DNA from: Chelydra serpentina
Taxonomy: Eukaryota; Chordata; Testudines; Chelydridae
Direction: 5' to 3'
NCBI GenBank assembly: GCA_037349315.1
Contig: JBAIAC010000004.1
Location: 77,244,501-77,308,500 of the forward strand
Length of the DNA stretch: 64,000 nucleotides
Under the pieces are notes generated by a model. It had not been told where the DNA came from and did not search any database. It worked only from the letters and a program-made list of their open reading frames with translations. Every line of letters starts with the position of its first letter. The stretch's first letter is position 1. This document shows positions 46,074-58,779 of the stretch, piece by piece. The translations under genes and the position numbers were made by a program.

Positions 46074-47539
46074 ACTAGGTGTCAGTCCAGATACAACAGT
46101 TGAAAAAAGCAAATGTGTGAGGGATATTCATAGATTCTAAAGTCAGAAGGGATCATTCGATCATCTAATCTGACCTCCTGTATAGCACAGCCCATAGAAC
46201 TTCCCCCAAAATAATTCCTAGAGCAGAGCTTTTAGAAAAAACATCCAATCTTAATTTAAAAATTGTCAGTGATGGAGAATCCACCACGGACCTTGGTTAA
46301 TGTTTCCAATGATTAATTACTCTCACTTTTAAAAATATAGCTTTATTTCCAGTCTGAATTTGTATAGCTTCATTTTCCAGCCATTGGATCTTGTTAAACC
46401 CATCTCTGCTAGATAGAAGAACCCATTATCAAATATTTGTTCCCTATGTAGGTTCTTATTGGCTGTAATCAAGTCACCCCTTAACCTTCTCTTTGTAAGG
46501 TAAATAGATTGAGCTTCTTGAGTATATCATTATAAGGCATATTTTCTAATCTTCAGTCATTCTTGTGGCTCTTCTCTAAACTCTCTGCAATTTATCAAGA
46601 CCCTTCTTGAATTGTGAGCACCAGAACCAGACACAGTACTCCAGCAGCAGTCGCACCAGTGTTAAATACACAGGCAAAAGAACCTCTGCACTTCTACTCA
46701 AAATCCCCCAATTTACGCATCCCAGGATTGCATTAGCTCTTTTGGTCACAGTGTCACACTGGGAGCTCATGTTCAGCTGATGATCCACCATGCCCCCCAA
46801 ATCTTTTTCAGAGTCATTGCTTCCCAGGATAGAGTCCTCTATCCTGTAAGTATGGCCCATATTCCTTTTTCACAGATATACACATTTAGTCTTATTAAAA
46901 CAAATATTGTTTGCTTGTGCCCAGTTTACCAACTGATCTAGATCGCTGCAAATCAGTGACCTGTCCTCTTCTTTATTTACTGCTTCCCCGATTTTTGTGT
47001 CATCTGTAAACTTTATCGTGATAATTTTATGTTTTCTTCTAGGGCACTGATAAAGATGTTAAATAGAAGAGAGCTAAGAACTGATCCCTGCAGGACCCCA
47101 CTGGAAACAGACCCTCTCTATGACGATTCCCCCTTTACAGTTACATTTTGAGACCTATTTAATGTGCTCCATGTTAATTTTTCATTGTTTTAGTTTATTA
47201 ATTAAAATGTTATGTAATAACAAGTCAAATGCCTTACAGAAACCTATGTATGTTAACACTATTACCTTGATCAACCAAACTTGCAATCTCATCACAAAAA
47301 TATCCAATTAGTTTGATACTATCTATTTCCCATAAAACCAAGTTGATATGCATTAATTATATTACCCTCTGTAGACGTTTCAGGCGCTCTCTGGGGCGGC
47401 TGGGGACCAGACCGCCCCGCTATACCGTCGAGTTTTGGGGAATTAGCGCAGTCTGGTACTGCAGAGTCAGCTGTTCAAGCCCTCCTGGAGAGGGCCGGGC
47501 AAACAGACCGTTACTCGGGAGCCCAGGCCCATGGACAGG

Positions 47540-47860
47540 GCAGGGCACAAACAGTTAGGGCTCAGACCCTCAAGCAGGGGCTGGGCGGGCAGTAGGTCAC
47601 TAGGCCCTGGGCCTTGGTCAAGGCGGGGCAATAAACAGTTCAGGGCTCAGGCCCTCAGGCGGGGCTGAGCACACAGTGAGTCACTAAGCCCCAGCCCTTG
47701 GTCAGGACGGAGCAATAAATAGTTCAGGGCTCAGGCCCTCAGGCAGGGGCTGAGCAATCAACAAGTCAGTAAGCCCTGGCCCTTGGTCAGGGCGGGGCAA
47801 TAAGTAGTTCAAGGCTCAGGCCCTTAAGCAGGGTCTGAGCAATCAACAAGGTGGTGGCAA
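47540..47860. repeat. 84-bp tandem repeat in LTR
   Basis: A unit with (C)AATAAACAGTTCAGGGCTCAGG and GCCCTTGGTCAGG recurs four times, with starts near 47546, 47629, 47713 and 47798 (spacing 83-85). Confidence 0.9.
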
Positions 47861-48180
47861 GCCCAGGTCCTGGCTCTGGAGAACCTGGGAGAGGGGGAGA
47901 CTGCCACCCACACGTTGGGTGGCAGGGGGGATGCAGGCCCACCCACTCCACTGCGTCCCGGCCTGGGGCCCTAACAGCGGCAGAAAAAACCCGCTGCTGA
48001 GTCAGTGGGCATCCTGGCCACAACACACTGACCTTGGCTCTGGCCGTGCTGCAGCCAGACTAGAGTCAGCTGCCCCCGGGCTACTTCCAGCTTCCCCCTC
48101 TCTGGGTACCTGGACCAGGGGGCCGTCCTCCACGAGGTCGCAGACCATCGGCACCTCAGCGTCGCGGGCGGGCGGCAGGC

Positions 48181-48395
48181 CTGGCAGCTCCTCGGGGTAG
48201 GAGGCTGACGGCAGGCCTGGCAGCTCCTCGGGGTAGGAGGCTGGCGGCGGGCCTGGCAGCTCCTCGGGGTAGCAGGCTGGCGGCGGGCCTGGCAGCTCCT
48301 CGGAGTAGGAGGCCAACGGTAGGCCTGGCGGCTCGTGGTAGCAGGCAAGCGGCAGGCCGGGCGGCTCCTTGGGGTAGCGGGCAAGCGGCAGGCTT
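48181..48395. repeat. 36-bp tandem repeat in LTR
   Basis: CTGGCAGCTCCTCGG starts at 48181, 48217, 48253 and 48289; a variant continues at 48325 and 48358. The period is 36 bases, so a frame stays open on the minus strand. Confidence 0.9.
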
Positions 48396-49825
48396 GGCTG
48401 GCCTGGCCAGTCCTCTGGTCGGCTGCTAGTCGCCGGGGTCTCCCAGCGGGGAGCTGCACCACTGGCGTCCAGCCTCTCTGGTAGCTGCCACCCAACTGAG
48501 GTCTGAGGGCCGGCTTTTATACTTCCTGTGCCGCCCCCTGACCCTTGAGGGGCGGGGCCAGGATTCTCCGGCTCCGCCCACTTGGGTGTCGGGGGAGGCT
48601 CCTCTTTCTCTGGGGTGGCTGGGGATCAGACCGCCTCGCTACACCCTCCTTTAGTTCTTTATTAATTGAGTTCCATAGCAGCTTCTCCATTATTTTGTCT
48701 GAGTTCAATGTCCGGCTGACAGGCCTATAATTACCCAAGTCATCCTGTTTACCCTTTTTAAAAATTGGCACAATGTTAGCTTTCTTACAGTCTTCTGGAA
48801 CTTCCCCAGTACACCAAGACTTATTGAAAATCAACATTAACGGTCCAGTGAGCTCCTCAGCCAGCTCTTTTAAAACTCTTGGATGAAAGGTATCAGTACC
48901 TGCTGCTTTTAAAATGTCTAACTTTAATAGCTTCTGTTTAACATCCTGCAGAAATACTAGTGGAATAGAAAGTATGTTATAACCATATGAGGAGACTACA
49001 TCATCTATTTTTTCCCCTGATACAGAACAGAAATATTTATGGACACTTTTGCCTTTTCTGCATTATTATTGATAATTCTACCATTTCCATCTAGTAATGG
49101 ACCAATACCATTGTCAGGATTCGTTTAGTTCCTAATATATTTTTAAAACTCTATCTTATTGTCCTTAACTCTGTAGGCCATAGATTTCAACTTGTGTTCC
49201 TTTACTTCTTTTATAAATTTTCTACAATTTCTAACTTCTGATTTATATTCATTACTATCAACTTTCCATTTCTTCCATTTGTTTTATATATATTTTTTAC
49301 AGCTGCCTTTGCTTCCACTCTATACCAGACTGGTTTTTTAAACAACACAGCCATCTTCCACAATTGTGGGATTATGGCTTTTCGGGCATCTAGAAAGGTG
49401 CCAAATACCCAAATACCGTTCACAGTTTTCCCGATTAAATTCTTCCTCCCAGCTCATTTGTCCCGTAATTATTTTCATCTTTGTGAGATGGAGAGTGAAG
49501 TAACAAAATGAACAGAGTTTAGCAGAAAGATAGAAGTCTCAGCTCTCCAGTTGCCTCACCATTACCAGTTAAAGTTAGGAGAGCATCATAGACTTTATTA
49601 TTCTCCCCTTCTCCCCAAACCCCCACCCCCTGCAGCTTAAAGTTGGCAGATTTAGGTATAATGATGCTTAGGTCAGTTGTGGACCAAAACCCAAATCTTA
49701 GAGCTGAACACTTATGATCTCTGGGGGATTCACATCTAGTTTCTGATTCTGTGGATATGGCCCATCAATAGTAAGTTAATGAAGGGGAGATTTATAGCCA
49801 AGAGTATTGTGTCCTAACCAACATT

Positions 49826-49920
49826 AATTCAGGGAAGTCTTATGGCCTGTGTTATACAGCAGGTCTAACTAGATGACCACAATAGTCCCTTCTGGCCTTA
49901 TAATCTATGGGCCTATGAAA
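49826..49920 (+). mobile_element. CR1 LINE 3' end
   Basis: TTATGGCCTGTGTTATACAG, GTCTAACTAGATGACCACAA, TCCCTTCTGGCCTTATAATC and the tail TATGGGCCTATGAAAC. Only the 3' UTR remains. Confidence 0.9.
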
Positions 49921-51128
49921 CACTAGCCCCAATCCTGCAAAGCTCTGTGCATTTTTAACTCCCATTGACTTAAATGGGAAGTTTCTCTTCAACATCTTAC
50001 AGGTGGCTTCCAGCATCTCACGGAATCAGACACAGATATTAGGCACAAATTCACCTTTGTCACATAAAACTCAAGCACCATGATTATATGCTGGTGTAGC
50101 TGTGAGGAATCCACCTCTACAATCGAGGGCCAAGACACAGAGCTGCAGTGCAGATTCTTGTAGCTACTTCTCTAGCCTATAAGCAAAAAGAGTAGCTGCA
50201 ACTCCGCTGCCTGTGGCACTAAAAGCATTTGGATCCACGCCATTTGTAACCCCCCACTCTACCTATTACCTGAACTGGGGTCATCCCAACAACACCTTGC
50301 ATAGGAGCCTGTGCAAAGCCATCATAGAGGTATGCAGAGAAATGTGGAGGACCACCTATGTGACTGCTCTGGTGACAGCTCTTCCCATACAGCCCCGACG
50401 CTGAGCTTGAGCAGGGAACCTTCCAGGGGCCCTCTTCGCCAGCCTGAATTTTCCCCAAAGAGCTAAACTGGGGAATTCAGTTCAGTTTAAGTACTGCAGG
50501 GATCAATGATAAGGTAAGAACAGAACCAATGGCTGCAGAAGGAGTCTCATTCAGCCAACTCAGTACAAAAGATGGCCACCCTGATACAAGGCCTTGGTGC
50601 GAATTGAGTATTAATAATGTTATGTAATACAGCTCCATAGACATGTAAATAACTAACCGGAGACTTCCTGGGAAACTGAGAGGTATTCAGAGTCCCCATC
50701 CTCCTAAAAGTCTGTAAGTTGGCACAGAAGGCATTGTGAAGAAAGCAATCACATGTCTTAGCAACAGGGGACTGAGCAGTGGACCAGAATATTATGGGGC
50801 AGGGATTTTTACAATGCAGAGGACCCCTGGGGCTGTGTGTTATTCACCTGAGTTAAAAAGTTGCTTCAACTTACTCAGTTGAATTGCATTATAAAAATGA
50901 AAAGAGAGCTGGAAACAGCTGTGCATTGCCTTGTTTCTACATCTATTGTAATTATTTCCTGGGATGGGTGAACACAACTGTGTTATGACTTGAAACTAGG
51001 GATGTGACAAATAACTGATTTGGATTCAGGTTGTACATGAGTCCACTTACTCAGAAGATATTTGTTTTCATTGACTATTGCTCCAAGAAATGATGTGAAT
51101 TAAAAAATCCTAGCTCTATATAATGGGT
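49921..51128. other. No gene recognised
   Basis: A degraded foldback repeat probably occupies about 49924-50035 (AATCCTGCAAAG, CTCCCATTGACTTAAATGGG). The overlapping frames at 50213-50458 on both strands show no domain. Confidence 0.45.
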
Positions 51129-51215
51129 TTGATTTTCCAAGTGTGTTGAATGCCCATAGCCCCCCCTGACTCCAGCTGAAGATGTGGATAGTCAATACGT
51201 CTAAAAATCAGGCCC
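51129..51215. repeat. Palindromic MITE-like repeat
   Basis: TTGATTTTCCAAGTGTGTTG at the left and CGTCTAAAAATCAGGCCC at the right are complementary in the GATTTTCAGAGGTGC pattern. Confidence 0.5.
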
Positions 51216-51977
51216 TCCACCTTTAGACAACACATTGCTAAAGAGAATACATTGCTAAGAGGGTAAATACCAACATACCAAAGTGAAAATCAATCCTCGA
51301 AATAGCACAAAAATGCTACCTAGACACTATATACAAATTAAGGCCTCAAGTAAGGCTCAGCTCTGCATTGAGGGCAATGTGGAGGCCCGTGACTCCAGTG
51401 GAATCCTATATGTCCCCCATTCCCAGCAGGGATGTCCCTGTACAGTGATGAGTGAGCCTCAAAGGTATCACTGGCTCAGTTCAGATGGGCATCCTATGTT
51501 TTTGATAGCTTGTCTGAACCAGCTGGCACCATAGGTGCTGGAACTAGGGATGCTAGGGGTGCTGCCGCACCCCTTGGCTTGAAGTGGTTTCCATTTTATA
51601 TAGGGCTTACAGTTTGGTTCAATGGCTGTCAGTCACCCTCCCTCCCACTATACAAATTGTTCCAGCACTCCTGTCTGGGACTGCAAAGCTGTGCATGAAA
51701 TCCAACATTAGGCTTTTTATGAGGTTTCTAGTACTCACAACTTCTGATAAGGCAAAAGTAGTTGGACAGCAGGCCCTCTAGCAGTATTTCAACATTTCTG
51801 CTGCCAGGGGAATCTTGCAGTTCAGAAGCAAACAAAAGAATCATAAAAATAAAAGTGACCACAACATTTTTTGAACCTCAGCGAAGGTTCAGTATGAGTC
51901 TGAGTTCGTGCAAAACATTGAGGGGAGAGGCTACTTCTTATTTTGTCTTAATGGATGCTTACAAATATTTTACTGTG

Positions 51978-52064
51978 GGGGTCAGATCCTCAACTGGTGT
52001 AAATGGGCATAGCTACACTGAAATAAATAGAGCTGTGACTATTTACACCAGCCAAGATCTGGTC
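51978..52064. repeat. Palindromic MITE-like repeat
   Basis: CAGATCCTCAACTGGTGTAAAT and ATTTACACCAGCCAAGATCTG are long complementary arms; AATAAATAGAG lies at the centre. Confidence 0.75.
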
Positions 52065-52239
52065 CAAGGACTTTTCTTCAGCTAAATCTATGCAACAATG
52101 ACTCAGATTTACCCCAACATTAACTGAGGACACCATACTGATCATGAACTTATTACAAGCAGGAGGGTGAGGTAAGTGTAAAAGGCAACACTCTAATTAC
52201 AATTACTTTGAATTGTCAGCTTTGTTAGACAGAAAACTT

Positions 52240-52309
52240 ACATAATAACTTTACATCCATCAGCCAGGGGATTCAAAGTCACTTGCTGATGGATGTGAAG
52301 TCATTATGT
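52240..52309. repeat. 25-bp-arm hairpin
   Basis: The arms at 52240-52264 (starting ACATAATAACTTTACATCC) and 52285-52309 are complementary at 23 of 25 bases, with one of the two exceptions a G-U pair in RNA. The loop is 20 bases. No TIR or target duplication typical of a MITE was seen. Confidence 0.9.
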
Positions 52310-52328
52310 CAGATGTCATTAAAAGACA

Positions 52329-53278
52329 TGTAAGCCCTATGGACTGAAGCTATCAAGGATTGGGAGCTCACCCCTGACATCTGTTCATGAACAGAGGAAA
52401 GAGTGGATACAAGCTGTAGAGGGAAAGGAGATTTCTGCCACCATCTATTGGTGAACAGGGGAAAGAACAGAGAAAAGGTTCATTTGCATAAGCTTTCTAC
52501 CCAGAAATCCTCCAAGTGACACATTGAGGAGTCACAATAGACCAACTCCAAATGTGTGGAGTATGGGACTGAACTGCTATAGAAAAATGGAAGGAAAATG
52601 GGCTTCTACATTGTGACAAGGACTCTTCTCAAGGGTCCTATATGCCACTGATCTGCCTCCACTAAAGTCTCTGTGAAGAAACAATGCACAGCTGACTCCA
52701 TAATGGAAGATGATGTTTCAGAAGCTGAAGAAGGTAATAGTGGAACTGAGTGAACTTTGGCAAGGCCCTCTCTACTCAACACCAATTAAATTGAAATCAG
52801 TACAGGCGGGTTAAGTGGTGGCACCTCAAGAATGGACCAGGCAGCATTTTCTCTAGGGGCTGGAGACAGGCCTGTCCAAGCGCACTCGCAGACTCTGGGA
52901 CTATGCTACTCACTGACACCAAACTGTAAATGGGGTGTAGCAGAGGGGAAAGGGTGAAAGTGACAAGTTAAAGGACACTTGCTTATCAGACATTCACATC
53001 ATCAGGTGGGAGACTGAATTAAAGGAATACTGCCAAAGACACCATGAGGGTGGGTGTTTTTCAAGTTGATGCTTTGTTCTCTTTCCCCCCATAAAGTCTT
53101 TCCTTGTTTCTTACACAGACTCAGTGCTTATGAGAGGGGAAAGTATTGCCTGTTAAGGGCACACAGGAGTGGTATTTAGTTTTTCCCAGGTGTCTGAGTG
53201 GGGGCTTGAGCCAGGATTATGTGTTAATTTTAAGAAGAGTCCCTACATATTTGAATGCAGCTTTTGTTGCTCCTTACA
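52329..53278 (+). mobile_element. LTR (11636 family), plus strand
   Basis: It starts TGTAAGCC, includes GGGAGCTCACCCCTGACATC near the start, then CAGACTCAGTGCTTATGAGAGG and GGGGGCTTGAGCCAGG, and ends GTTGCTCCTTACA. These match, in order, the complement of 11636-13030. Target copies are not clear. It is more diverged than the other members. Confidence 0.65.
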
Positions 53279-56200
53279 GAACGTGGCCAAAGGGCTCCAG
53301 AAAACTGAGCATTTTCCTAACACTGAAATAATTTTTGTGTTGAAGCTCTTGGTTTCATTAGATTTGTTCTTCAAGGTAGTGACTCTGCTATTCGGTGTAG
53401 CACTGAGCATGTTGTTGGCATGCACCAAATAAAAATAATAATTAAGAAGTGGGCATATGCTTTACTGAGGCTGGATGGGTATTGTCTCCTTTGTATGTGA
53501 AATCCTGCCCTCTGAGGAGTGAGGAGAGAAAGGAACAAGTGGTTCTAAAATGGAACGAGAGACAGAATTCTGCAAAGAATGAATTCCTTTCTACTTTAGA
53601 GCTAGATTCTGACTTTAGGCACAGCCTGCACCAGCCTAGGAATAGTCCTGGGTCAGGCACTGAGTCCTGAGAGTCAGGCCTAGTGGCTGGAGCAGAGGTC
53701 AAAGCCAGATGTAGGGTCTGGACTGGGCAGAGGGTACTGCTGGAATCGAGATCTGGGGACAGGTCAGAGTCAGAACTGAGATCACAGTCCATGGACAAGC
53801 CAAACCAGTAGGAGCCCAGGACTCTATCAGGAGTCCAGATAGAGGCCAAAGGTTGAAGCTGGGTGGTCAGAGTCCAAGGGGGCCAGAAGGCAGAGACAAA
53901 GCTAGAGCAGGTCAGTAACAGGGACGGAGCAAGGTCAGAGTAGGGCAAGGACAAGACTAGAACAGGGCCTGGGCAAGGAACAGGATCAAGCGCAGGCTGG
54001 GAGTCTAGAGAGTCTGCTACCCTGCAAGGCAGAAGAAATGTCCCTGACCGGGTTGCATAGACTGATCTTGCAGCTCTGGAGGGATTGGGAAATACCTGGG
54101 CCTGGGGGTCAGCTGACCTAGTCTCTGCTCAGGGATAGGATGTTGCCATTTGCCTGAAAGCTGAGTCACTACCAACTCTGTGAGAAGGGTAAGTTAGTGC
54201 AGCTGAGTTGTGGTCACTTGTCTGAGGGATGACTCACTGTAGCTCTGTCGGAGGGGCAGATGAGCAAGCAGCCCTGGTTTGTCTGTGGGTTTGCCTCACA
54301 TCAGGTGGCATTACATCTAAGACACACATCTCTGCGTCACAAATTCTTCCCTGCTTCCTCCTTGCTTCCAGGGGTAAGGAGTTATAATTTACTGCTGGCC
54401 TATACCACCAAAAATGACTATTCCTCTCTAATGGCTCAGCTGTATTGGTCAGCAGGTATAGGAGGTGGGTAGGTGTGAAGACAATGCTGCATCCATTCTC
54501 TGCCCCTCTACACACCTGCTCCAAGAAGGGAGTAAGTGGATGTAACTCACCTCTTACTCCAGCCCATCCAGGCCCCACGTTTCAATGGCCTATGTACAGA
54601 TGCAAGGAGATTCTTACTCCTTTGCATGGGCGTGGGTTCCAGCTTTTAATGTTTTAAATACTTTATTGGGTTAAATGGAGAGATCTTGCTAATAAAAGAG
54701 GTGTCTTGGCTTTAGAACTTCATGTACTATTACGCTTTTTTTTGGTGAGATCCTGATCCTTGTGGGGAGGAGATGAAACACCAACACCACCTTGCACTCT
54801 CCACAGCAATAGAAGGGTTTTTTTGCACTTCAGAGGTCTCTTGTTGTTTGCATGTCTCTCTTAGAAAACATTCCTGTTAATAAAGAACATTTTCCCTTTT
54901 AAGCACCCTGAAGCTGATTTCTCATCTATGAGTCTGTAAATTACTTTTAGAGGTTAATTGTAATGCAAATCTGCTCATCATGGGGTTCCAGCAGCCAGAA
55001 AAATGTCAAAACATTCCCTTCTCCAGTGGCAAAGGCACATAGGACACCTTTCCATTTCTAAAACCACTTTGAGAGGATTATATGTCATATGCTTTCTCAA
55101 ACGTAGCACATTAAATGTAAGAAACCTCCATTAAATGCAACGTTAAGGTTGCACAATTACAATGTAAAAATGTCAAGAAACGTAAATGTTAAAGTGCCCA
55201 CAGCAACGTTAATGGGCGCATTTTGCACCTCCTCTATATTTGATGTTATGCATTTAAAAATGGAGTGTCCAATTTTGCAACCTTTTTTCTTATGAATAGT
55301 TCTTACCCCTATAGTAGCCCTGTTGACTCATACGTGTAAGATTTTCAGTATCAGCACCAAAACCAGCAGTATTCAGTAACAAGGTATTCATTTAATAAGA
55401 AAAACAGGGATAGCAAACACTATGTACTGTGGGCCAGATTGTGATGAAAATAGCAGATTTTAATGACTACATCTTGCAGTCTTAACTATTACATTTGTTA
55501 ACAGCAAACATATATTGATTTCTTATAAACTTTATTCAGAACAGATTCAGTTTATGCTAGATTCAACTTACGCTGCACCACTGATACTTCCTTCATTTCC
55601 TTGCTATTTCCAGGTGCATCGCTACTGAAAATATCCCACTCAACTCACTCTGGTCCATCAATGCATGGCTTCTGTCACCAGTAGCACTACCTCTGTGAGC
55701 CACAGTGGGATGGACTGGCTCTGGCAAGCACTCACTCCTGCTAAGCTGTGCCTCACTGTGGGGGAGAGGAAAGGGGGCGTGTGTCTTGGGAGGCATTGTG
55801 CCCCAGTCAAAGGAGTACCACTCTTTTCATCTTTGCAGAGGCTAATGCCACAATTGAATCTAAACTTGTGGAGTCCTTGCACTTGGAGGAGCCTTGAGGA
55901 GTGTGTAAGGACTGCCATTTTGGCTAGACTCAAGATAGTGTTTAGAGGGCAGGTCTTTCTGCTCTCTACTTTTCCTCATGCAACTAGTAATGAAGAGCCA
56001 CTTTCTTAAGACAGCAGGACCGAAGTTAGTTGAGGGGCTTTGCATTACATTGGCTGTCAACGTTCCATCATGTTGAATATTCCTACAAACAGATGATATT
56101 ATAGTGAAGGGATGTCAAAAGTCTGCTGGAATAGGAAGAGGACAGATTGGTTTTGGCTGTGTGGTTTTCTGCCTTTTTGTTCTTATAAAAGTATTCTCAT

Positions 56201-56548
56201 AAGTCTTTAAACTTCAAGGTCAATATGCGATCCATACAGGGTCCAACAGAGGGCCATGAGATGAGAAGCAGCAGAGCTGTCATTTCATGTGAACTAGTGT
56301 AGCTAGTTTAGGGAGACAGTTCAAAAGATTTCAGCTGTGGTCATGAGCAAGCAGGGGACTATTAACATGCAAGAGTATGGTATTGATTTAGATGAAACTA
56401 AATGATTTAGTATAGTACCTTGAAACTATAAAGAGCAACAAATTCAGTGAGGTAACCACAAAATTTAAAGTGACAAAGGATTCGTTTATATACTATTGTT
56501 TCCCTTCAGTAGAACATAATTTCTATCTTTTCTAATTTTGTAAGCAAG
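53279..56548. other. Mostly no gene; GTCAGAG-rich stretch
   Basis: The part at 53600-54000 repeats GGTCAGAGTC, GGAGTCCAG and GGGCAAGG motifs like 1421-1735 and is probably an LTR-derived GA-rich repeat. The rest is unique. Overlapping frames at 54234-54578 and 55593-56060 lack domains. Confidence 0.4.
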
Positions 56549-58059
56549 TATAACCCTTCTCCTAGGCATTCCTCTTACCACTACAAAACAGAACTGGTTT
56601 GAGCCCACACCCAGTAATCTGGGAAACCTTAACGCTACCCCGGGCACAACTAAGAGGCAATACTTCACCACTCACAAGCACTGAATCTGTGTATAACAAA
56701 AGATAACTTTTATTAAAAGGGAAAGAGAACCCAGCAATGATTTTGGACAATGCCACAACCACATTCAAAAGCATGCAACTATACGCAAATCTGATCCCAG
56801 AGTGTGTTGGGCAGTGTCCTTTTCCTCCGTTTCCTACCTGGTGGTGGGACAGTCCAGTGACCAAATATCCCTTAACACATCACTCCCCCTCTCCCTACAC
56901 TGCACCCTACTCACAATTGGGGATAGTGAAGACCTAGAGTTCAGAGATGCATTCATAGGGGTTCACCTCTCACCCCTGTGTGTGGGAGGCATTGAGCAAT
57001 GCCTCTGCTGCTGCCACTATTTCTCTCTATGCCATATTCTCAGGTTCCATCACTAACCATGGGCAGCAGAGGAACCCTAGACTCCGAAGGCTAGCTCCTG
57101 GCCCACCCCACCCCCTTCTGCCTCCCAGAGCTTGCCCCCCCACCCACCCCACCCCGGGCCAACTGAGCTCCCCCAGTCCCGGAGCACCAAGTGGGTGGTA
57201 TTCCCCCTCCCAGTCCCAGAGCACCCGGGCAGGTGGTGCACCCCGGCCAACCTCAGAGCGCTCCCCACCCCAGCCCTGGAGTACAGGCTGGTCCCCATTA
57301 GCCCAGCCTGGGGCCCCAGCCACAGGGGGAAGAACCCCCCGCAGCACAGCACTGGGAAGCAGGAAGGAGCCTGGAGGCAGAGCATGGGCAGGGCCATACA
57401 AGGCTGTTTGGGGAGGCTCAGCCTTCCATGGCCTTCGATACCCACTACCCACATCACCGCTATTTCAGCAAGTAGACGGGAACTTCACTTCCAGTGCAAT
57501 TGCTATTAAGTTACCTTTCACTGCCCCCCACACAAAGTCTAAGGCTGAACCCCTAGACCTGCTAAGCAGTCATATCAGCTCCAGGAACCACCAACCAGTA
57601 ATAAGGACTCTCAGCTGAGTCTAATCAATTCTGTTTTTAAGCACTGGAGTGGCGCAGATAAAATGGTGTCTAGAACTCTTTAGGCAGTGTCCACAGCACC
57701 ACATAGAAACACCTGTCCTCATCCATTTTTCACTTCACTGGGATTTGGCATCCTTATCCCTGCTTAGCAAGTGAATTCAGTTTTGGGTGCCCTCTCTCTC
57801 AGTCAGGGCATGTTAAGCACAGTTCTGCTACCCGTTACTCATACAATGAGGATAACATATCATTAATCCTGCGTTCACATAACTAGAGTGATTTGTAACC
57901 CAAAACCAGCCAAAATTCATCATTTTGGCAAAGCGGCTCCATCATGCTATGCACCTAGGCAGAGTAGGGGTGTCTGTACAAACATGGCCTGCCCCTGAAG
58001 TCTTTTCCCCCAGTGCATCACCAGATGTCAGGGGAGAGCTCATTCAGACCCTGCTTACA
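56549..58059 (-). mobile_element. LTR (11636 family), minus strand, with insertion
   Basis: The left end TATAACCCTTCT corresponds to TGTAACCCTTCT at 11636 and the right end CTGCTTACA to that at 13030. CAAGCACTGAATCTGTG and TTTTATTAAAAGG lie at the expected positions. The GC-rich repeat at 57070-57460 interrupts it. No clear target duplication remains. Confidence 0.7.
57070..57460. mobile_element. GC-rich interspersed repeat inside LTR
   Basis: The second copy of the 24960-25455 repeat, in the same orientation, with GTTTGGGGAGGCTCAGCCTTCC and GATACCCACTACCCA at its right end. Frames at 56980-57618 are compositional. Confidence 0.5.
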
Positions 58060-58272
58060 CAGACAATGTGAACCCAGTGTTAATCTTCAGGTATTAATAT
58101 GCAGAATTTTTGAGTGCTCATAGCAAGGGAAGATTCAAATAAATGAATTATAGGAAGGTAGCTTATTTACCAACTTATGGTCCTGTCAGATAATGATACT
58201 GTCCAGGGCTCATGTGGAAATGCTCGGTTTGTAATTTGGAAGTTGTGCAGAGCATTGTATTTTCAGTGAAGT

Positions 58273-58596
58273 GCCTAGAGCAGTGTTTCTCAAACTTGGA
58301 ATGCTGCTTGTTCAGGTTTGTTTACCTGCCGCATCCACAGGTTCGGCCGATCATGGCTCCCACTGGCCATGGTTCTCTGTGCCTGGCCAATGGGGGCTGT
58401 GGGAAGTGGCAGCCAGTATGTCCCTCGGCCCGTGCTGCTTCCCACAGCCCCCATTGGCCGGGCACAGCGAATCACGGCCAGTGGGAGCTGTGATCGACCG
58501 AACCTGCGGACGCGGCAGGTAAACAAACTGGCCGGGCATGCCAGGGGCTTTCCCTGAACAAGCGGCGTCCCAAGTTTGGGAAACACTGGCCTAGGA
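58273..58596. mobile_element. Palindromic hAT MITE, complete, 308 bp
   Basis: The flanks GCCTAGAG and GCCTAGGA agree over their first six bases. The element begins CAGTGTTTCTCAAACTTGG and ends CCAAGTTTGGGAAACACTG. Its two halves are near-complementary (GTTTACCTGCCGCATCC with GGACGCGGCAGGTAAAC). The frames at 58212-58586 on both strands follow from that. Confidence 0.9.
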
Positions 58597-58779
58597 CAAT
58601 TGATAGATCATTTTTTATTTTTCCAATATAAGAGGGTGCCTGTATGGGACAGTATGGGAATTTCACCACCCCGACTGGCTCTCACCCACCAGCACTCAGG
58701 TCTTTTTTTGAGTTCGGTATATACTGCCACATTTTTGAAAGTGTCCACCAAATGTGGGTGCCCAACAGCAGACAGCAAG

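Larger units (their letters stand above)
47365..48648 (-). mobile_element. Complete solo LTR, 1274 bp, inside CR1
   Basis: CCCTC at 47365-47369 is repeated exactly at 48644-48648, and CR1 sequence is continuous once the LTR and one copy are removed. The LTR starts TGTAGACG and ends CGCTACA. A TATAAAAG box lies on the minus strand at 48514-48521, so the element runs right to left. Two tandem arrays make up much of it. The open frames at 47971-48495 on the minus strand are 12-residue translations of the 36-bp array, not a protein gene. The 5-bp duplication fits Gypsy or retroviral integration. Confidence 0.9.
46124..49490 (-). mobile_element. CR1-like LINE, long copy split by an LTR
   Basis: On the minus strand the order is N-terminal reverse-transcriptase sequence (from about 49490), KKANIVPIFKKGKQDDLGNY at 48700-48840, then the LTR insertion at 47370-48643. 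Motif B as SGVLQGSVL follows near 47085-47105 and motif C as FTDDTKIGEA near 46975-47012. The C-terminal blocks EKDLGGMVDHQLNMSSQCD and LEYCVWFWCSQFKKG are at 46576-46860. The 3' UTR ends CTTCTGACTTTAGAATC at 46130. Multiple stops make it inactive. It is more diverged than the copy at 59113. Confidence 0.85.

Noticed and set aside
47971..48495. 174-residue minus-strand frame with a 12-residue repeat
   Set aside because: It follows from a 36-bp tandem array inside a solo LTR with defined ends; no start context or domain.
56980..57618. 212-residue proline-rich frame
   Set aside because: It crosses from an LTR into a GC-rich repeat that has a second copy at 24960-25455; composition explains it.
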